Shown: piece by piece, positions 1 through 7,992 of the stretch
How positions within the stretch are numbered: position 1 is the stretch's first letter
Layout of the letters: each line of letters opens with the position of its first letter
Assembly: GCF_022394535.1 (NCBI RefSeq)
Contig: NZ_CP089414.1
Coordinates: 1,054,001-1,118,000 of the forward strand
Reading direction: 5' to 3'
DNA: 64,000 nt
Origin: Dyella terrae
Lineage (GTDB): Bacteria > Pseudomonadota > Gammaproteobacteria > Xanthomonadales > Rhodanobacteraceae
Position numbers and translations under genes: made by a program
Notes under the pieces: model-generated
Database searches by the model: none
The model's input: only the letters and a program-made list of their open reading frames with translations
What the model was told of the DNA's origin: nothing

Positions 1-1271
1 CCGGCAAAGCGCGCGTCATCCGCTCGCTTGCAGATATGAGCAAGGTGCAGACGGGCGATGTACTGATCGCCGACATGACCGATCCCGATTGGGAGCCGGT
101 GATGAAGCGTGCCGCCGCCATCGTCACCAATCGCGGCGGCCGCACCTGCCACGCAGCTATCATCGCCCGCGAATTGGGTGTGCCTGCCGTGGTGGGCACG
201 GGCAATGCGCTGGAACTGATTCCGGACGGCGCGGAAGTTACCGTGTCCTGCGCCGAGGGCGACACCGGCATGATCTACGAGGGCCTGCTGAAGTTCGACC
301 GCGTGACCGCCGACCTCGGCGACATGCCCGAAGCGCCGCTCAAGATCATGATGAACGTGGCCAACCCCGAGCGTGCGTTCGATTTCGGCATGCTGCCGAA
401 CGCCGGCATCGGTCTGGCTCGCCTGGAAATGATCATTGCCAGCCACATCGGCGTGCATCCAAAGGCGCTGCTGGAATACGCCAAGCAGGATGCAGAGACC
501 AAGAGGAAGATCGACGAGCGCATGGCCGGCTACGCCGACCCGGTGTCGTTCTATGTTGATCGCCTCGCGGAAGGCATCGCCACTATCGCCGCTTCGGTGT
601 ATCCGAAGCCGGTGATCGTACGCCTGTCCGACTTCAAGTCGAACGAATACGCCGGCCTCATCGGGGGCTCGCGCTACGAGCCACATGAAGAGAACCCGAT
701 GATCGGCTACCGCGGCGCAAGCCGTTACGTCGACCCGGGTTTCGCTGAGTCGTTTGGCCTGGAGTGCAAGGCGGTCAAGCGCGTGCGCGAGGTGATGGGT
801 CTGGACAACATCTGGGTGATGATTCCGTTTGTGCGCACGCTGAGCGAAGGTCGCAAGGTCATTGAGGTGCTGGCCAAGAACGGCCTCAAGCAGCGCGAGC
901 ACGACCTGAAGGTCATCATGATGTGCGAGGTGCCGTCCAATGCACTGCTCGCCGATGAGTTCCTCGACATCTTCGACGGCTTCTCCATCGGCTCCAACGA
1001 CCTGACCCAGCTCACGCTGGGTCTGGATCGCGATTCGAGCATCGTCGCCAACCTGTTCGACGAACGCGACCCTGCGGTGAAGAAGCTGCTTGCGCTCGCC
1101 ATCAAGACTGCTCGCGAAAAGGGCAAGTACATCGGCATCTGCGGCCAGGGGCCGTCTGATCACCCTGACCTGGCTGAGTGGCTGATGGATCAGGGCATCG
1201 AGTCCGTATCGCTTAACCCTGATACGGTCGTGGACACCTGGTTGCGCCTGGCCAAGCGCAAGGCAGCCTGA
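1..1271 (+). CDS. ppsA: Phosphoenolpyruvate synthase, C-terminal part (5' end outside window)
   Basis: Converts pyruvate, ATP and water to PEP, AMP and phosphate in gluconeogenesis. The reading frame is open from base 3, so the gene starts upstream; about 422 codons are present, roughly the C-terminal half of a ~790-residue enzyme. The segment opens in the swivelling phosphohistidine domain, where [14 protein letters not shown] contains the phosphorylated histidine. It continues into the PEP/pyruvate-binding barrel, with [17 protein letters not shown] and the C-terminal [12 protein letters not shown] carrying the catalytic cysteine. A strong hairpin terminator follows directly. Only the missing 5' end limits the call. 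Confidence 0.95.
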   Translation, partial: GKARVIRSLADMSKVQTGDVLIADMTDPDWEPVMKRAAAIVTNRGGRTCHAAIIARELGVPAVVGTGNALELIPDGAEVTVSCAEGDTGMIYEGLLKFDRVTADLGDMPEAPLKIMMNVANPERAFDFGMLPNAGIGLARLEMIIASHIGVHPKALLEYAKQDAETKRKIDERMAGYADPVSFYVDRLAEGIATIAASVYPKPVIVRLSDFKSNEYAGLIGGSRYEPHEENPMIGYRGASRYVDPGFAESFGLECKAVKRVREVMGLDNIWVMIPFVRTLSEGRKVIEVLAKNGLKQREHDLKVIMMCEVPSNALLADEFLDIFDGFSIGSNDLTQLTLGLDRDSSIVANLFDERDPAVKKLLALAIKTAREKGKYIGICGQGPSDHPDLAEWLMDQGIESVSLNPDTVVDTWLRLAKRKAA

Positions 1272-1293
1272 GCTTTGCCACATGCGTAACACG

Positions 1294-1322
1294 AAGGGCG
1301 GTGGCGACACCGCCCTTTTTCT
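1294..1322 (+). terminator. Rho-independent terminator of ppsA
   Basis: A perfect 10-bp stem (AAGGGCGGTG pairing with CACCGCCCTT) with a 4-base loop is followed by a T run, 22 bases after the ppsA stop. It lies between ppsA and the convergent SnoaL-like gene. Confidence 0.85.
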
Positions 1323-1333
1323 TGCTCGCACGG

Positions 1334-1759
1334 TCAAGGCGTACAGGGCCGTCCGCCGGTATCAAACGTGCTGACGTCAGAACGGATTTCACCCTGCCTC
1401 ACAACGAGGAAAGTGGATATGGGCAGATTCAGTGAGCGCACGCCCTCGCTACTTCTTGCCACGAAGCGCACCGCCACTCGGTCATCCTGCGCAACCATCT
1501 GCTCGATCTCATCATGTACATCGGGAAACTCAGCAAACAGCTCGCGATAGCTCCTTGCCACCTCCGCCCGCCCTCGCCTGGGATGGCAGAAATCCGAGGA
1601 AGCTAGCTGGGCATCGCTCGCATAGAGGTGCGCCAGTCCATCGGCATCGTGCCGATTGAAAGCGCCGAACATCGCCAGCACGACCGATTCGGGCCTTAGC
1701 GCTGCACCGCTCGTCGCGGTCATGGCTACGGCAAGGAGCATGGTGCTCGCCAGATTCAT
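1334..1759 (-). CDS. Small secreted SnoaL/NTF2-like protein
   Basis: 141 residues. The N-terminus (MNLASTMLLAVAMTATSGAA) looks like a signal peptide, followed by a compact NTF2/SnoaL-like fold: VVLAMFGAFNRHDADGLAHL, a DVHDEIEQ segment and FLVVRQGEI strands. Such domains are used both as small enzymes (polyketide cyclase, ketosteroid isomerase) and as non-catalytic binding modules, so the substrate cannot be named. I chose the ATG at 1759 because an AGGAG motif lies just upstream and the signal peptide starts there; the frame is open further upstream (to 1921) but that part overlaps lepB. It is convergent with ppsA and divergent from lepB. Confidence 0.6.
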   Translation of the reverse strand: MNLASTMLLAVAMTATSGAALRPESVVLAMFGAFNRHDADGLAHLYASDAQLASSDFCHPRRGRAEVARSYRELFAEFPDVHDEIEQMVAQDDRVAVRFVARSSEGVRSLNLPISTFLVVRQGEIRSDVSTFDTGGRPCTP

Positions 1760-1905
1760 GAGGATCTCCTCGGCACGATTGGGGTAACCGCAGTCTCCAC
1801 GCCTGCAACCCGTGGTGCGTGCCGTCTCTTGCTCTTTTCCGCCCAACGGAACCTTTGCATCACCCGCAGGGTCCACCTGGATACGGACCCTGGCGGAGAC
1901 TACCC

Positions 1906-2580
1906 ATGCAAAGACTGACAAGGCTGTTGGCGAACAACAAAGGCTTCCTCACGTTCATGCTGTGCATGTTCGTGTTCCGGAGTGCGGTTGCGGACTGGAA
2001 TGTCGTTCCGACCGGCTCTATGCAACCGACCATCGAGATCGGTGACCGCATCGTTGTCGACAAGGCGGCCTATGACATTCGCCTCCCCTTCACCCACGTC
2101 TCGCTCTTGCATCGTGCCGATCCGCAACGAGGCGACATCGTCGTGCTGGACTCGAAAACGGCTGATGAGCGCCTGGTTAAGCGCGTCATTGGCGTGCCCG
2201 GCGACCAGATCGCACTGGTGCAGAACCACCTATACGTGAACGGCAAGGCTGCGGACTATCGCCCCATCCAGGTCAGTGGCATCCATGCCGACCGGGAAGA
2301 TCCGGCCATCTATGCCATCGAAGATACCGGCGCCATGCAGCACGCCGTCCGCTGGTCGCTCGCCGCCCAGGGCCACACCAACGATTTCGGCCCCGTCACC
2401 GTGCCCGCCAACCAATACCTATTGCTGGGAGACGACAGGGACCACAGCGCCGATTCGCGCTATTTCGGCTTCTTCCCGCGTAAGGAGATCACCGGCCGAG
2501 CCACACGGGTCGCCCTGTCCCTTGACCCAGACAACCATTACCTACCCCGCAGCGATCGCTGGGGCGCCACGCTGCACTAA
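1906..2580 (+). CDS. lepB: Signal peptidase I
   Basis: 224 residues. Cleaves signal peptides from secreted preproteins at the outer face of the inner membrane. One N-terminal membrane segment (about residues 13-30) is followed by the catalytic serine in PTGSMQPT (Ser38), the general-base lysine in RLVKRVIGVPGD (Lys92) and the conserved GDDRDHSADSR box near the C-terminus. The chosen ATG has a GGAG motif just upstream; an earlier in-frame start adds 29 residues with no family character. Xanthomonadales often carry several LepB paralogues, and this short version is not in the usual lepA-lepB-rnc operon, so it may be an accessory signal peptidase. Confidence 0.88.
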   Translation: MQRLTRLLANNKGFLTFMLCMFVFRSAVADWNVVPTGSMQPTIEIGDRIVVDKAAYDIRLPFTHVSLLHRADPQRGDIVVLDSKTADERLVKRVIGVPGDQIALVQNHLYVNGKAADYRPIQVSGIHADREDPAIYAIEDTGAMQHAVRWSLAAQGHTNDFGPVTVPANQYLLLGDDRDHSADSRYFGFFPRKEITGRATRVALSLDPDNHYLPRSDRWGATLH

Positions 2581-2674
2581 CCAGAAAGCAGCAAGAAAAT
2601 TGCCTTCCCCCATTGCCAGTGCCCGCCTCACCACATAGAATTACCGGCTCGCGTGGACCACACGCACCATCTTT

Positions 2675-2764
<90 letters not shown>

Positions 2765-2765
2765 A

Positions 2766-2802
2766 AAAAACAAAACGCCCCCGTGTGGGGCGTTTTGTTT
2801 TT
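2766..2802 (+). terminator. Terminator downstream of tRNA-Ser
   Basis: An A-rich stretch, stem AAAACGCCCC/GGGGCGTTTT with a 5-base loop, and a T-rich tail start directly after the tRNA CCA end. The A/T symmetry allows function on both strands. Confidence 0.85.
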
Positions 2803-2811
2803 CTAGTGGTG

Positions 2812-2945
2812 ACGGCTGGGTGAGAACCCACCCGGGTTCGACAAAATTGCCTGGAGCAATTTTGGACAGCCGCAGGCTGGCCCCGTAGCGCGCAAGCGCG
2901 AAGGGGTCGGGTCCACGGATGGACCCGACAATCCCACCCGACCCC
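2812..2945. repeat. Cluster of three hairpins after tRNA-Ser
   Basis: Three back-to-back inverted repeats occupy this gene-free stretch: GAACCC/GGGTTC around 2824-2839, CAAAATTGC/GCAATTTTG at 2842-2864, and GTCGGGTCCA/TGGACCCGAC at 2906-2929. There is no convincing reading frame. It looks like a structured extragenic repeat or an RNA element; the function is unknown. The remaining bases to 3088 show nothing recognisable. Confidence 0.5.
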
Positions 2946-3088
2946 ACAAGTAAGGCGTCTCGCTTTTCCAGCAGTAACGCCCGCCCGATGCACCCAAGCT
3001 GTTTTAAAACCCCTTCCCGTCCTTTTCTTCTTTACGCATTCATCCCCTATCCGTCATGCTCGTATCGCGTCGCCACACCAGGCATCCC

Positions 3089-3790
3089 ATGATCGAGTTT
3101 GGACACGGAACACACGTCGGCTTGCGTCGTACGCGCAATGAAGACACTTACTACGCCGATGCCTCGCTTGGCCTGTTTCTTGTCGCCGACGGGATGGGCG
3201 GCCATCAGCATGGCGAGGTAGCCGCTGCGCTGGTTCGTGATGCCGTTGCCGACCTTGTCACCCGCGGGCACAGTCTCGTAGAGGCCGTGCGCGCGGCCGA
3301 CGAGCGCCTGATCCAGCACAGCCGTGGCTTTCGTGATGCACGTCCGATGGGTACAACTATCGCTGCGCTACGCCTGCATGCAGACAGCTACGAAGTGGTG
3401 TGGGTGGGCGACAGCCGCGTTTATCTCTGGCAAAAAGCATTGCGCCAGGTCAGTCACGATCATTCGCTCGTGCAGGAGCTGGTGGAAGCGGGAACGCTCG
3501 ATGCAACACAGGCAGCACGCCACCCGCATCGTAACGTGATCACCCAGGCACTGGGGATCACTGCCGCCGAGCAATTGCATATCGGGATGGCACGAGGAAA
3601 GCTCTAGCATGGGATGTGCTTTCTGCTCTGCAGCGACGGACTCACCGAAGAGGTAGGTGATGCCGCCATCGCAAGCATCGTGTCCCGACAGGAGCTTTCC
3701 GCCCAGGAAAGCGTGGAGCACTTGCTGCTCGCCGCGCTTGACGGCGGCGGCAGCGACAACGTCACGGTGATCCTGGCCCGCATCAACTGA
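3089..3790 (+). pseudogene. PP2C-family Ser/Thr protein phosphatase interrupted by an in-frame TAG
   Basis: Stp1/PrpC-type phosphatases remove phosphate from Ser/Thr and need two metal ions. From the ATG at 3089 the protein shows the family N-terminus (MIEFGHGTHVG, RNEDTYYADA), the metal-binding VADGMGGHQHGE box, MGTTIAAL and VWVGDSRVYLW. A TAG at 3605-3607 ends the frame after RGKL. In the same frame the sequence then continues HGMCFLLCSDGLTEEV and ends GGGSDNVTVILARIN, which are the missing final motifs (SDG and SDN). So the reading frame is intact except for one nonsense codon, most simply GAG to TAG. It could be a real nonsense mutation or a sequencing error. An upstream start at 3056 is possible but lacks a ribosome site. 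Confidence 0.8.
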
Positions 3791-3815
3791 GGCGAGCCAA
3801 CGACCTCAGTTGATG
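3781..3815. terminator. 12-bp inverted repeat joining two convergent stop codons
   Basis: CATCAACTGAGG (3781-3792) is repeated inverted as CCTCAGTTGATG (3804-3815) with an 11-base loop. It holds the stop codons of both the phosphatase and dnaQ, so both proteins end in Ile-Asn. It probably acts as a two-way transcription barrier, although no clear T run follows. Confidence 0.5.
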
Positions 3816-4528
3816 ACAGCTGCGCCTTCGCGGCGCCACACCGACGCGCCACCTGCACTCTTGTCCAGCGCATCAAGCCGCTTTTCGTGGACCGTGCTTT
3901 CGTCGGCATCCGCACGCAGCACTCGAGGACGACGATCGAGCACCACCGGTGCAAGCGTCACGGCAGCGCCTCGCTCCTGCGCACCTTCAAAACCCAAGTC
4001 AAGTACGACCTGGCCGGATGTCATTGCGATATAGACATCCGCCAACAACTGCGCATCGATCAGGCCGCCGTGCAGATCGCGTGCTGAATTGTCGACGCCC
4101 AGGCGCTTACAGAGCGCATCGAGGCTGTTGCGCTGGCCCGGATAGCGCTCGCGCGCCATCATCAGCGTATCGAGCACGCTGCAACGGTCTTCCAGGCGGC
4201 CGAACGATTCGCCCAGCCGCGCCAGCTCACCGTTGATGAAGCCCACGTCGAACGCCGCGTTATGGATGATCACTTCTGCGCCGTCGATGAAGGCGAGGAA
4301 CTCCTCCACCACGTCCGCGAAATGCGGCTTGTCCAACAGGAACTCATCCTCGATGCCCGTAACCTGACGAGCACCCTCGTCGATGGCACGATCGGGATTC
4401 AGGTAGGTCTGGTAGTGACGTCCGGAGGGACGGCGCTCAATCATCTCCACGCACGCGATTTCGATCAGGCGATGGCCCTGACGGACTTCGAGACCGGTGG
4501 TCTCGGTATCAAGCACAATCTGCCTCAT
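3806..4528 (-). CDS. dnaQ: DNA polymerase III epsilon subunit (3'-5' proofreading exonuclease)
   Basis: 240 residues. Proofreading subunit of the replicative polymerase core, partner of DnaE and HolE. All DEDDh exonuclease motifs are visible: DTETTG (Asp7, Glu9), HNAAFDVGF (Asp94) and [10 protein letters not shown] (His153, Asp158). The C-terminal tail after about residue 185 is the less conserved DnaE-binding part. Its ATG overlaps the stop of rnhA (ATGA), so the two genes are translationally coupled in a methyltransferase-rnhA-dnaQ operon, the usual order in xanthomonads. Confidence 0.95.
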   Translation of the reverse strand: MRQIVLDTETTGLEVRQGHRLIEIACVEMIERRPSGRHYQTYLNPDRAIDEGARQVTGIEDEFLLDKPHFADVVEEFLAFIDGAEVIIHNAAFDVGFINGELARLGESFGRLEDRCSVLDTLMMARERYPGQRNSLDALCKRLGVDNSARDLHGGLIDAQLLADVYIAMTSGQVVLDLGFEGAQERGAAVTLAPVVLDRRPRVLRADADESTVHEKRLDALDKSAGGASVWRREGAAVIN

Positions 4529-4970
4529 GCCTTGCTCCTGAATTGCTCGGCCTGCTCACGCGCTGCCACATCCACGCGCTCGTTTTCCACATGACCGTTA
4601 TGGCCACGCACCCAATGCCAACGCACCTGATGCATCTGCGTTGCACTGGAAAGGCGCTCCCACAGATCCTGATTCTTTACTGGCTTCTTGTCGGCCGTCT
4701 TCCAGCCGTTTGCACGCCATTTAGGCACCCATTCCTCGATGCCCTGCATGACGTAGCGCGAATCGGTGGTAAGGGCGACATTGCATGGGCGCGTCAACGC
4801 CTCAAGCGCGCCGATCGCTGCCATCAGTTCCATTCGATTATTGGTGGTAGCCGGCTCCCCCCCCCTGAGAGCATGCGCTCGGTGCCCTTTGCACGCAGCA
4901 GCGCTGCCCAGCCACCTGGCCCGGGATTGCCCAGGCAAGCACCATCGGTAAAAGCTTGTACTTCAGTCAT
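4525..4970 (-). pseudogene. rnhA: Ribonuclease HI, frameshifted at a nine-base G tract
   Basis: RNase HI cleaves the RNA strand of RNA-DNA hybrids. The true start is the ATG at 4970 ([17 protein letters not shown], with the first catalytic Asp). That frame runs through [19 protein letters not shown] and then breaks at nine consecutive C on the + strand (4857-4865). The rest continues in another frame: [41 protein letters not shown], carrying the other catalytic Glu and Asp residues. Seven Gs would restore [11 protein letters not shown] exactly. rnhA is usually beneficial and this is a long homopolymer, so a base-calling error is likely; slippage-based on/off switching is the alternative. Downstream it overlaps dnaQ. 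Confidence 0.85.
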
Positions 4971-4994
4971 TGTCGCCATCGATACATAGAAAAA

Positions 4995-5678
4995 TCAGGA
5001 TGCCGCGTTGCGTCGGGCACCCGGCGCCAGACTCACGTTGACCGTGGCTGGCAAGGTCTTGGGTTTCAATCGTATGGGCGTCGCCATGCGGCGTCGCTTG
5101 CGCGCAATCAGAAGGTAGCCTCCGCCAAACGCGTGAGCAGTATCCATGCCCACGCGACTGCTCGGCCACAGGCTCCCGACGCGCTCAATGCGCTCGATAT
5201 CCAACTCCCGTCGGCGCACCCATCGCTCCAGCAACAGCGGCGAATGCATCGTCGGTGCGTTTCCGCGCGTGCGCCACATCATCCATGGCAACCAGCCACT
5301 GAAGGGATGGAGCCCGGTCAACGCAAGCACTCCGCCCGGCGCCAGCACGCGCGAGGCCTCCTCGAGCATCTCCTGCGGCGTCGCGGATACCTCCAGCGCA
5401 TGCCGGAGCAGCACCAAGTCGAACGCGTCGTCAACGAAGGGAAGCGGCTCATCCATCCGAGCCTTCACATCGCCACCGTAGCGCTGGGACGCCACGTTCA
5501 GACGCGTCCAGTTCCCCAGCAAAGGCAACACCGGCGGTGCATCGCCCGCGGCCGCACTCACGAGGAGCGCGTGGGGGCCGCTGCATCGCTGCAACCCTGG
5601 AGCCAGGGCGATCGTTTCCTCGGCCAGCAGGTTGCGCAACGGGGCGCTGCTGTAGATGTCTTGGTCACGCTGAGACAT
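4995..5678 (-). CDS. Class I SAM-dependent methyltransferase
   Basis: 227 residues. Rossmann methyltransferase: HALLVSAAAGDAPP is the SAM-binding loop region, FVDDAFDLVLLRHALEV is motif II/III, and VLAPGGVLALTGLHP is the post-motif strand. A long frame extends upstream, but MSQRDQDIYSSAPLRNLL is the natural beginning. The protein is encoded 24 bases upstream of rnhA on the same strand. In xanthomonads and pseudomonads a similar methyltransferase sits between gloB and rnhA; its substrate is not established from sequence. It is divergent from gloB. Confidence 0.75.
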   Translation of the reverse strand: MSQRDQDIYSSAPLRNLLAEETIALAPGLQRCSGPHALLVSAAAGDAPPVLPLLGNWTRLNVASQRYGGDVKARMDEPLPFVDDAFDLVLLRHALEVSATPQEMLEEASRVLAPGGVLALTGLHPFSGWLPWMMWRTRGNAPTMHSPLLLERWVRRRELDIERIERVGSLWPSSRVGMDTAHAFGGGYLLIARKRRRMATPIRLKPKTLPATVNVSLAPGARRNAAS

Positions 5679-5904
5679 GAAGGGCCGACCGGTCGTCACG
5701 ATATCGACAGTGTAACGGGAGCCCGCCCACAACGTGCCCTGGTCGACACCACAAGACTGGCTGACACCACAAGTCTGAATACCCCTACAGCGCATTAACG
5801 TCTCACTAACGAGTGAGCCACATTAGGGCTTTATAGTCTGCCACTTCGCGCAAGCCAGGGAGAGGGCCTGCGTCAGTCGATACGAAACCCCGGAGGACGA
5901 CTCC

Positions 5905-6669
5905 TTGCACGTCGTACCGCTACCGGCGCTTGCCGACAACTACATCTGGTTGCTCCACGACGAGAAAGGAAACGCCATCGTCGTCGACCCGGGTGACGCC
6001 AGTCCTGTCGAGGAAGCGCTCGCGCTGCGCCACCTACGGCTGCGCGCCATCCTGCTGACACATCATCATCATGACCATATCGGCGGCGTGGATGAGCTGC
6101 TGTCTCGCCACGACGTGCCCGTCTACGCCCCACACGACGAACGCATCGCTCGGGCAACGCATCGCGTGGGCGACGCTAACGTAGTGCAGCTGGCAACACC
6201 TGCCGCGACCTTCAACGTCATCGCAGTGCCCGGACACACCACCACGCACATCGCCTATACCGGCGAAGGTGTCCTGCTTTGCGGCGACACGCTTTTCAGC
6301 ATGGGCTGTGGGCGGTTGTTCGAAGGCACGCCCGCACAGATGCTGGCCTCACTCGACCGCATGGCGTTGTTACCGGGCAACACACTGGTCTGTTGTGCGC
6401 ACGAGTACACCGCCGCCAACGGTCGCTTCGCGCAGACGATAGAACCAGCAAACCCCTCGCTCGCAGCGCGCCAACAAGAGGTTTCCGCGTTGCGCGCGGA
6501 CAACCAGCCCAGCCTGCCGGTGGCGCTTTCCATGGAGCAGGCTACCAACCCGTTTCTGCGTACAGATAGCGAAGCGGTTATCGCCTGGAGCCGACAGCAA
6601 GGCGTGGATGGCGATCGCATCGCGCGTTTCGCCGCATTGCGAGCCAACAAGGACGTATTCACCGGATGA
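5905..6669 (+). CDS. gloB: Hydroxyacylglutathione hydrolase (glyoxalase II)
   Basis: 254 residues. Hydrolyses S-D-lactoylglutathione to D-lactate and glutathione, the second step of methylglyoxal detoxification. The metallo-beta-lactamase metal site is complete: LTHHHHDHIGG (His53, His55, Asp57, His58), VPGHTTTH (His111) and the bridging Asp in CGDTLFSMGCGRLFEG. The C-terminal glutathione-binding part is present (NPFLRTDSE). The start codon is TTG at 5905 with a good GGAGGA site; no ATG fits. Its stop overlaps the mltD start (ATGA), so the two are coupled. Confidence 0.93.
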   Translation: MHVVPLPALADNYIWLLHDEKGNAIVVDPGDASPVEEALALRHLRLRAILLTHHHHDHIGGVDELLSRHDVPVYAPHDERIARATHRVGDANVVQLATPAATFNVIAVPGHTTTHIAYTGEGVLLCGDTLFSMGCGRLFEGTPAQMLASLDRMALLPGNTLVCCAHEYTAANGRFAQTIEPANPSLAARQQEVSALRADNQPSLPVALSMEQATNPFLRTDSEAVIAWSRQQGVDGDRIARFAALRANKDVFTG

Positions 6670-7901
6670 AAACGACTCGACACCTACGCCCTCTTCCCCT
6701 GGCGACGTCCATCTTCCTGGCGGCGTGCGCCTCTGGCCCAGCACAGAGGCCGGCGCAACCGCCGACACCTTTACCAGTACCGCAACAAGATGCATCACAC
6801 TCGACTGCATCGCACCCAGAAGTCTCATCCGCTCCTGCTAATGCAGCAGACGATGGCAATATCTGGCAAAACCTGCGAAGCAACTTCGCTATGGCTGATT
6901 GCGATGCCGACCCGAACATCACGACATGGGCGCGTCGCTATACCAGCAATCCAGATCTCTTCGAAAGCCAGATTGCCGCCGCCGCACCGCGAATCGCCTA
7001 TGTCCAGCAAGTGGCTGCACGCCACCATGTGGCGGGTGAGTTCGCACTGATTCCCTGGGTCGAAAGCCAATACCGCCCCATTGCAGGCAGCAAGGGAATG
7101 CCAGCCGGAATGTGGCAGATCATGCCGCAGACCGCCAATGCCATGGGCATTCGTGTCGACAAGAATTTCGATGGCCGCATGGACGTCCCTGCCGCCACCG
7201 ACGCCATCATGGCGTTGCTTAGCCGGTACCACGATGACCTGGGTGACTGGCGCCTCGTTGACTACGCCTTTAACGCCGGCGAATTCGGCATCAAGCGCGT
7301 CATCAGCCAGCACGGCGCGCCGCCAGACGAGCCCGTGATCCCCAAGATGCCGGTCAAGCCGGTGACACGAGAGCACCTGGTCAAGTTGTTGGCCATCGCC
7401 TGCGTCATTCGCGACCCTGGACGCTTCAACGTGAGTCTACCCACCCTGCCTTCGGAGCAGCGCCTGGTGACCGTGAGCGTTGACAATTCCATGCCGATTG
7501 CCCGAGCTGCTAGCCACGCAGGCATGTCGACGGACGAGCTGAAAGACATGAACGCCGCCTTCCGCAACGGCGTGGTGGATAAGAACGCATCTCCATATCT
7601 GCTGCTCCCCAGCAACAAGGTCCAGCAATTCCGGAGCTCGCTGTTGGCGGAAGGCAGCAGCGGTGCACAAAGTGTGCCCGGTACGGCGACGCTTCCACCA
7701 CTCGGGGCAGCACTGAGCGCCGCCGACAACAACGATGGCGACGCATCCAACAAACGCACCCACACGGTGAAGTCCGGCGAAAGCCTCTGGTCCATCGCCC
7801 ACAAATATTCGGTGGACATCAAGCAGCTGGAACTCTGGAATCACTTGCAAGGGCCTGGCGTCAAGCCGGGGCAAGTGCTCAGGGTCAGCGCTCCGAGCTG
7901 A
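6666..7901 (+). CDS. mltD: Membrane-bound lytic murein transglycosylase D, LysM domain
   Basis: 411 residues. Periplasmic lipoprotein that cleaves peptidoglycan glycan strands to 1,6-anhydromuropeptides. The signal ends in a lipobox (IFLAACAS, lipidated Cys21). The SLT domain follows, with catalytic Glu133 in ALIPWVESQYRP, then AGMWQIMPQTANAMG and the family segment VDYAFNAGEFGI. One LysM peptidoglycan-binding repeat closes the protein (HTVKSGESLWSIAHKYSV, about 365-409). E. coli MltD has two LysM repeats, so this is a shorter form. It is coupled to gloB, a common pairing in proteobacteria. Confidence 0.92.
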   Translation: MKTTRHLRPLPLATSIFLAACASGPAQRPAQPPTPLPVPQQDASHSTASHPEVSSAPANAADDGNIWQNLRSNFAMADCDADPNITTWARRYTSNPDLFESQIAAAAPRIAYVQQVAARHHVAGEFALIPWVESQYRPIAGSKGMPAGMWQIMPQTANAMGIRVDKNFDGRMDVPAATDAIMALLSRYHDDLGDWRLVDYAFNAGEFGIKRVISQHGAPPDEPVIPKMPVKPVTREHLVKLLAIACVIRDPGRFNVSLPTLPSEQRLVTVSVDNSMPIARAASHAGMSTDELKDMNAAFRNGVVDKNASPYLLLPSNKVQQFRSSLLAEGSSGAQSVPGTATLPPLGAALSAADNNDGDASNKRTHTVKSGESLWSIAHKYSVDIKQLELWNHLQGPGVKPGQVLRVSAPS

Positions 7902-7936
7902 TCTTGTCGTCGGAGTGGCACCCGTTCCTGCTCACA

Positions 7937-7978
7937 TCAAAAAAGAAGGGCGACCAAGTGGTCGCCCTTCTTTTTTTC
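7937..7978. terminator. Bidirectional terminator between mltD and ppiD
   Basis: A long A-rich/T-rich stem, AAGAAGGGCGACCA pairing with TGGTCGCCCTTCTT around a 2-base centre, flanked by A and T runs. It can terminate mltD on + and ppiD on -. Confidence 0.88.
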
Positions 7979-7992
7979 GTTGATGGCCGCGC

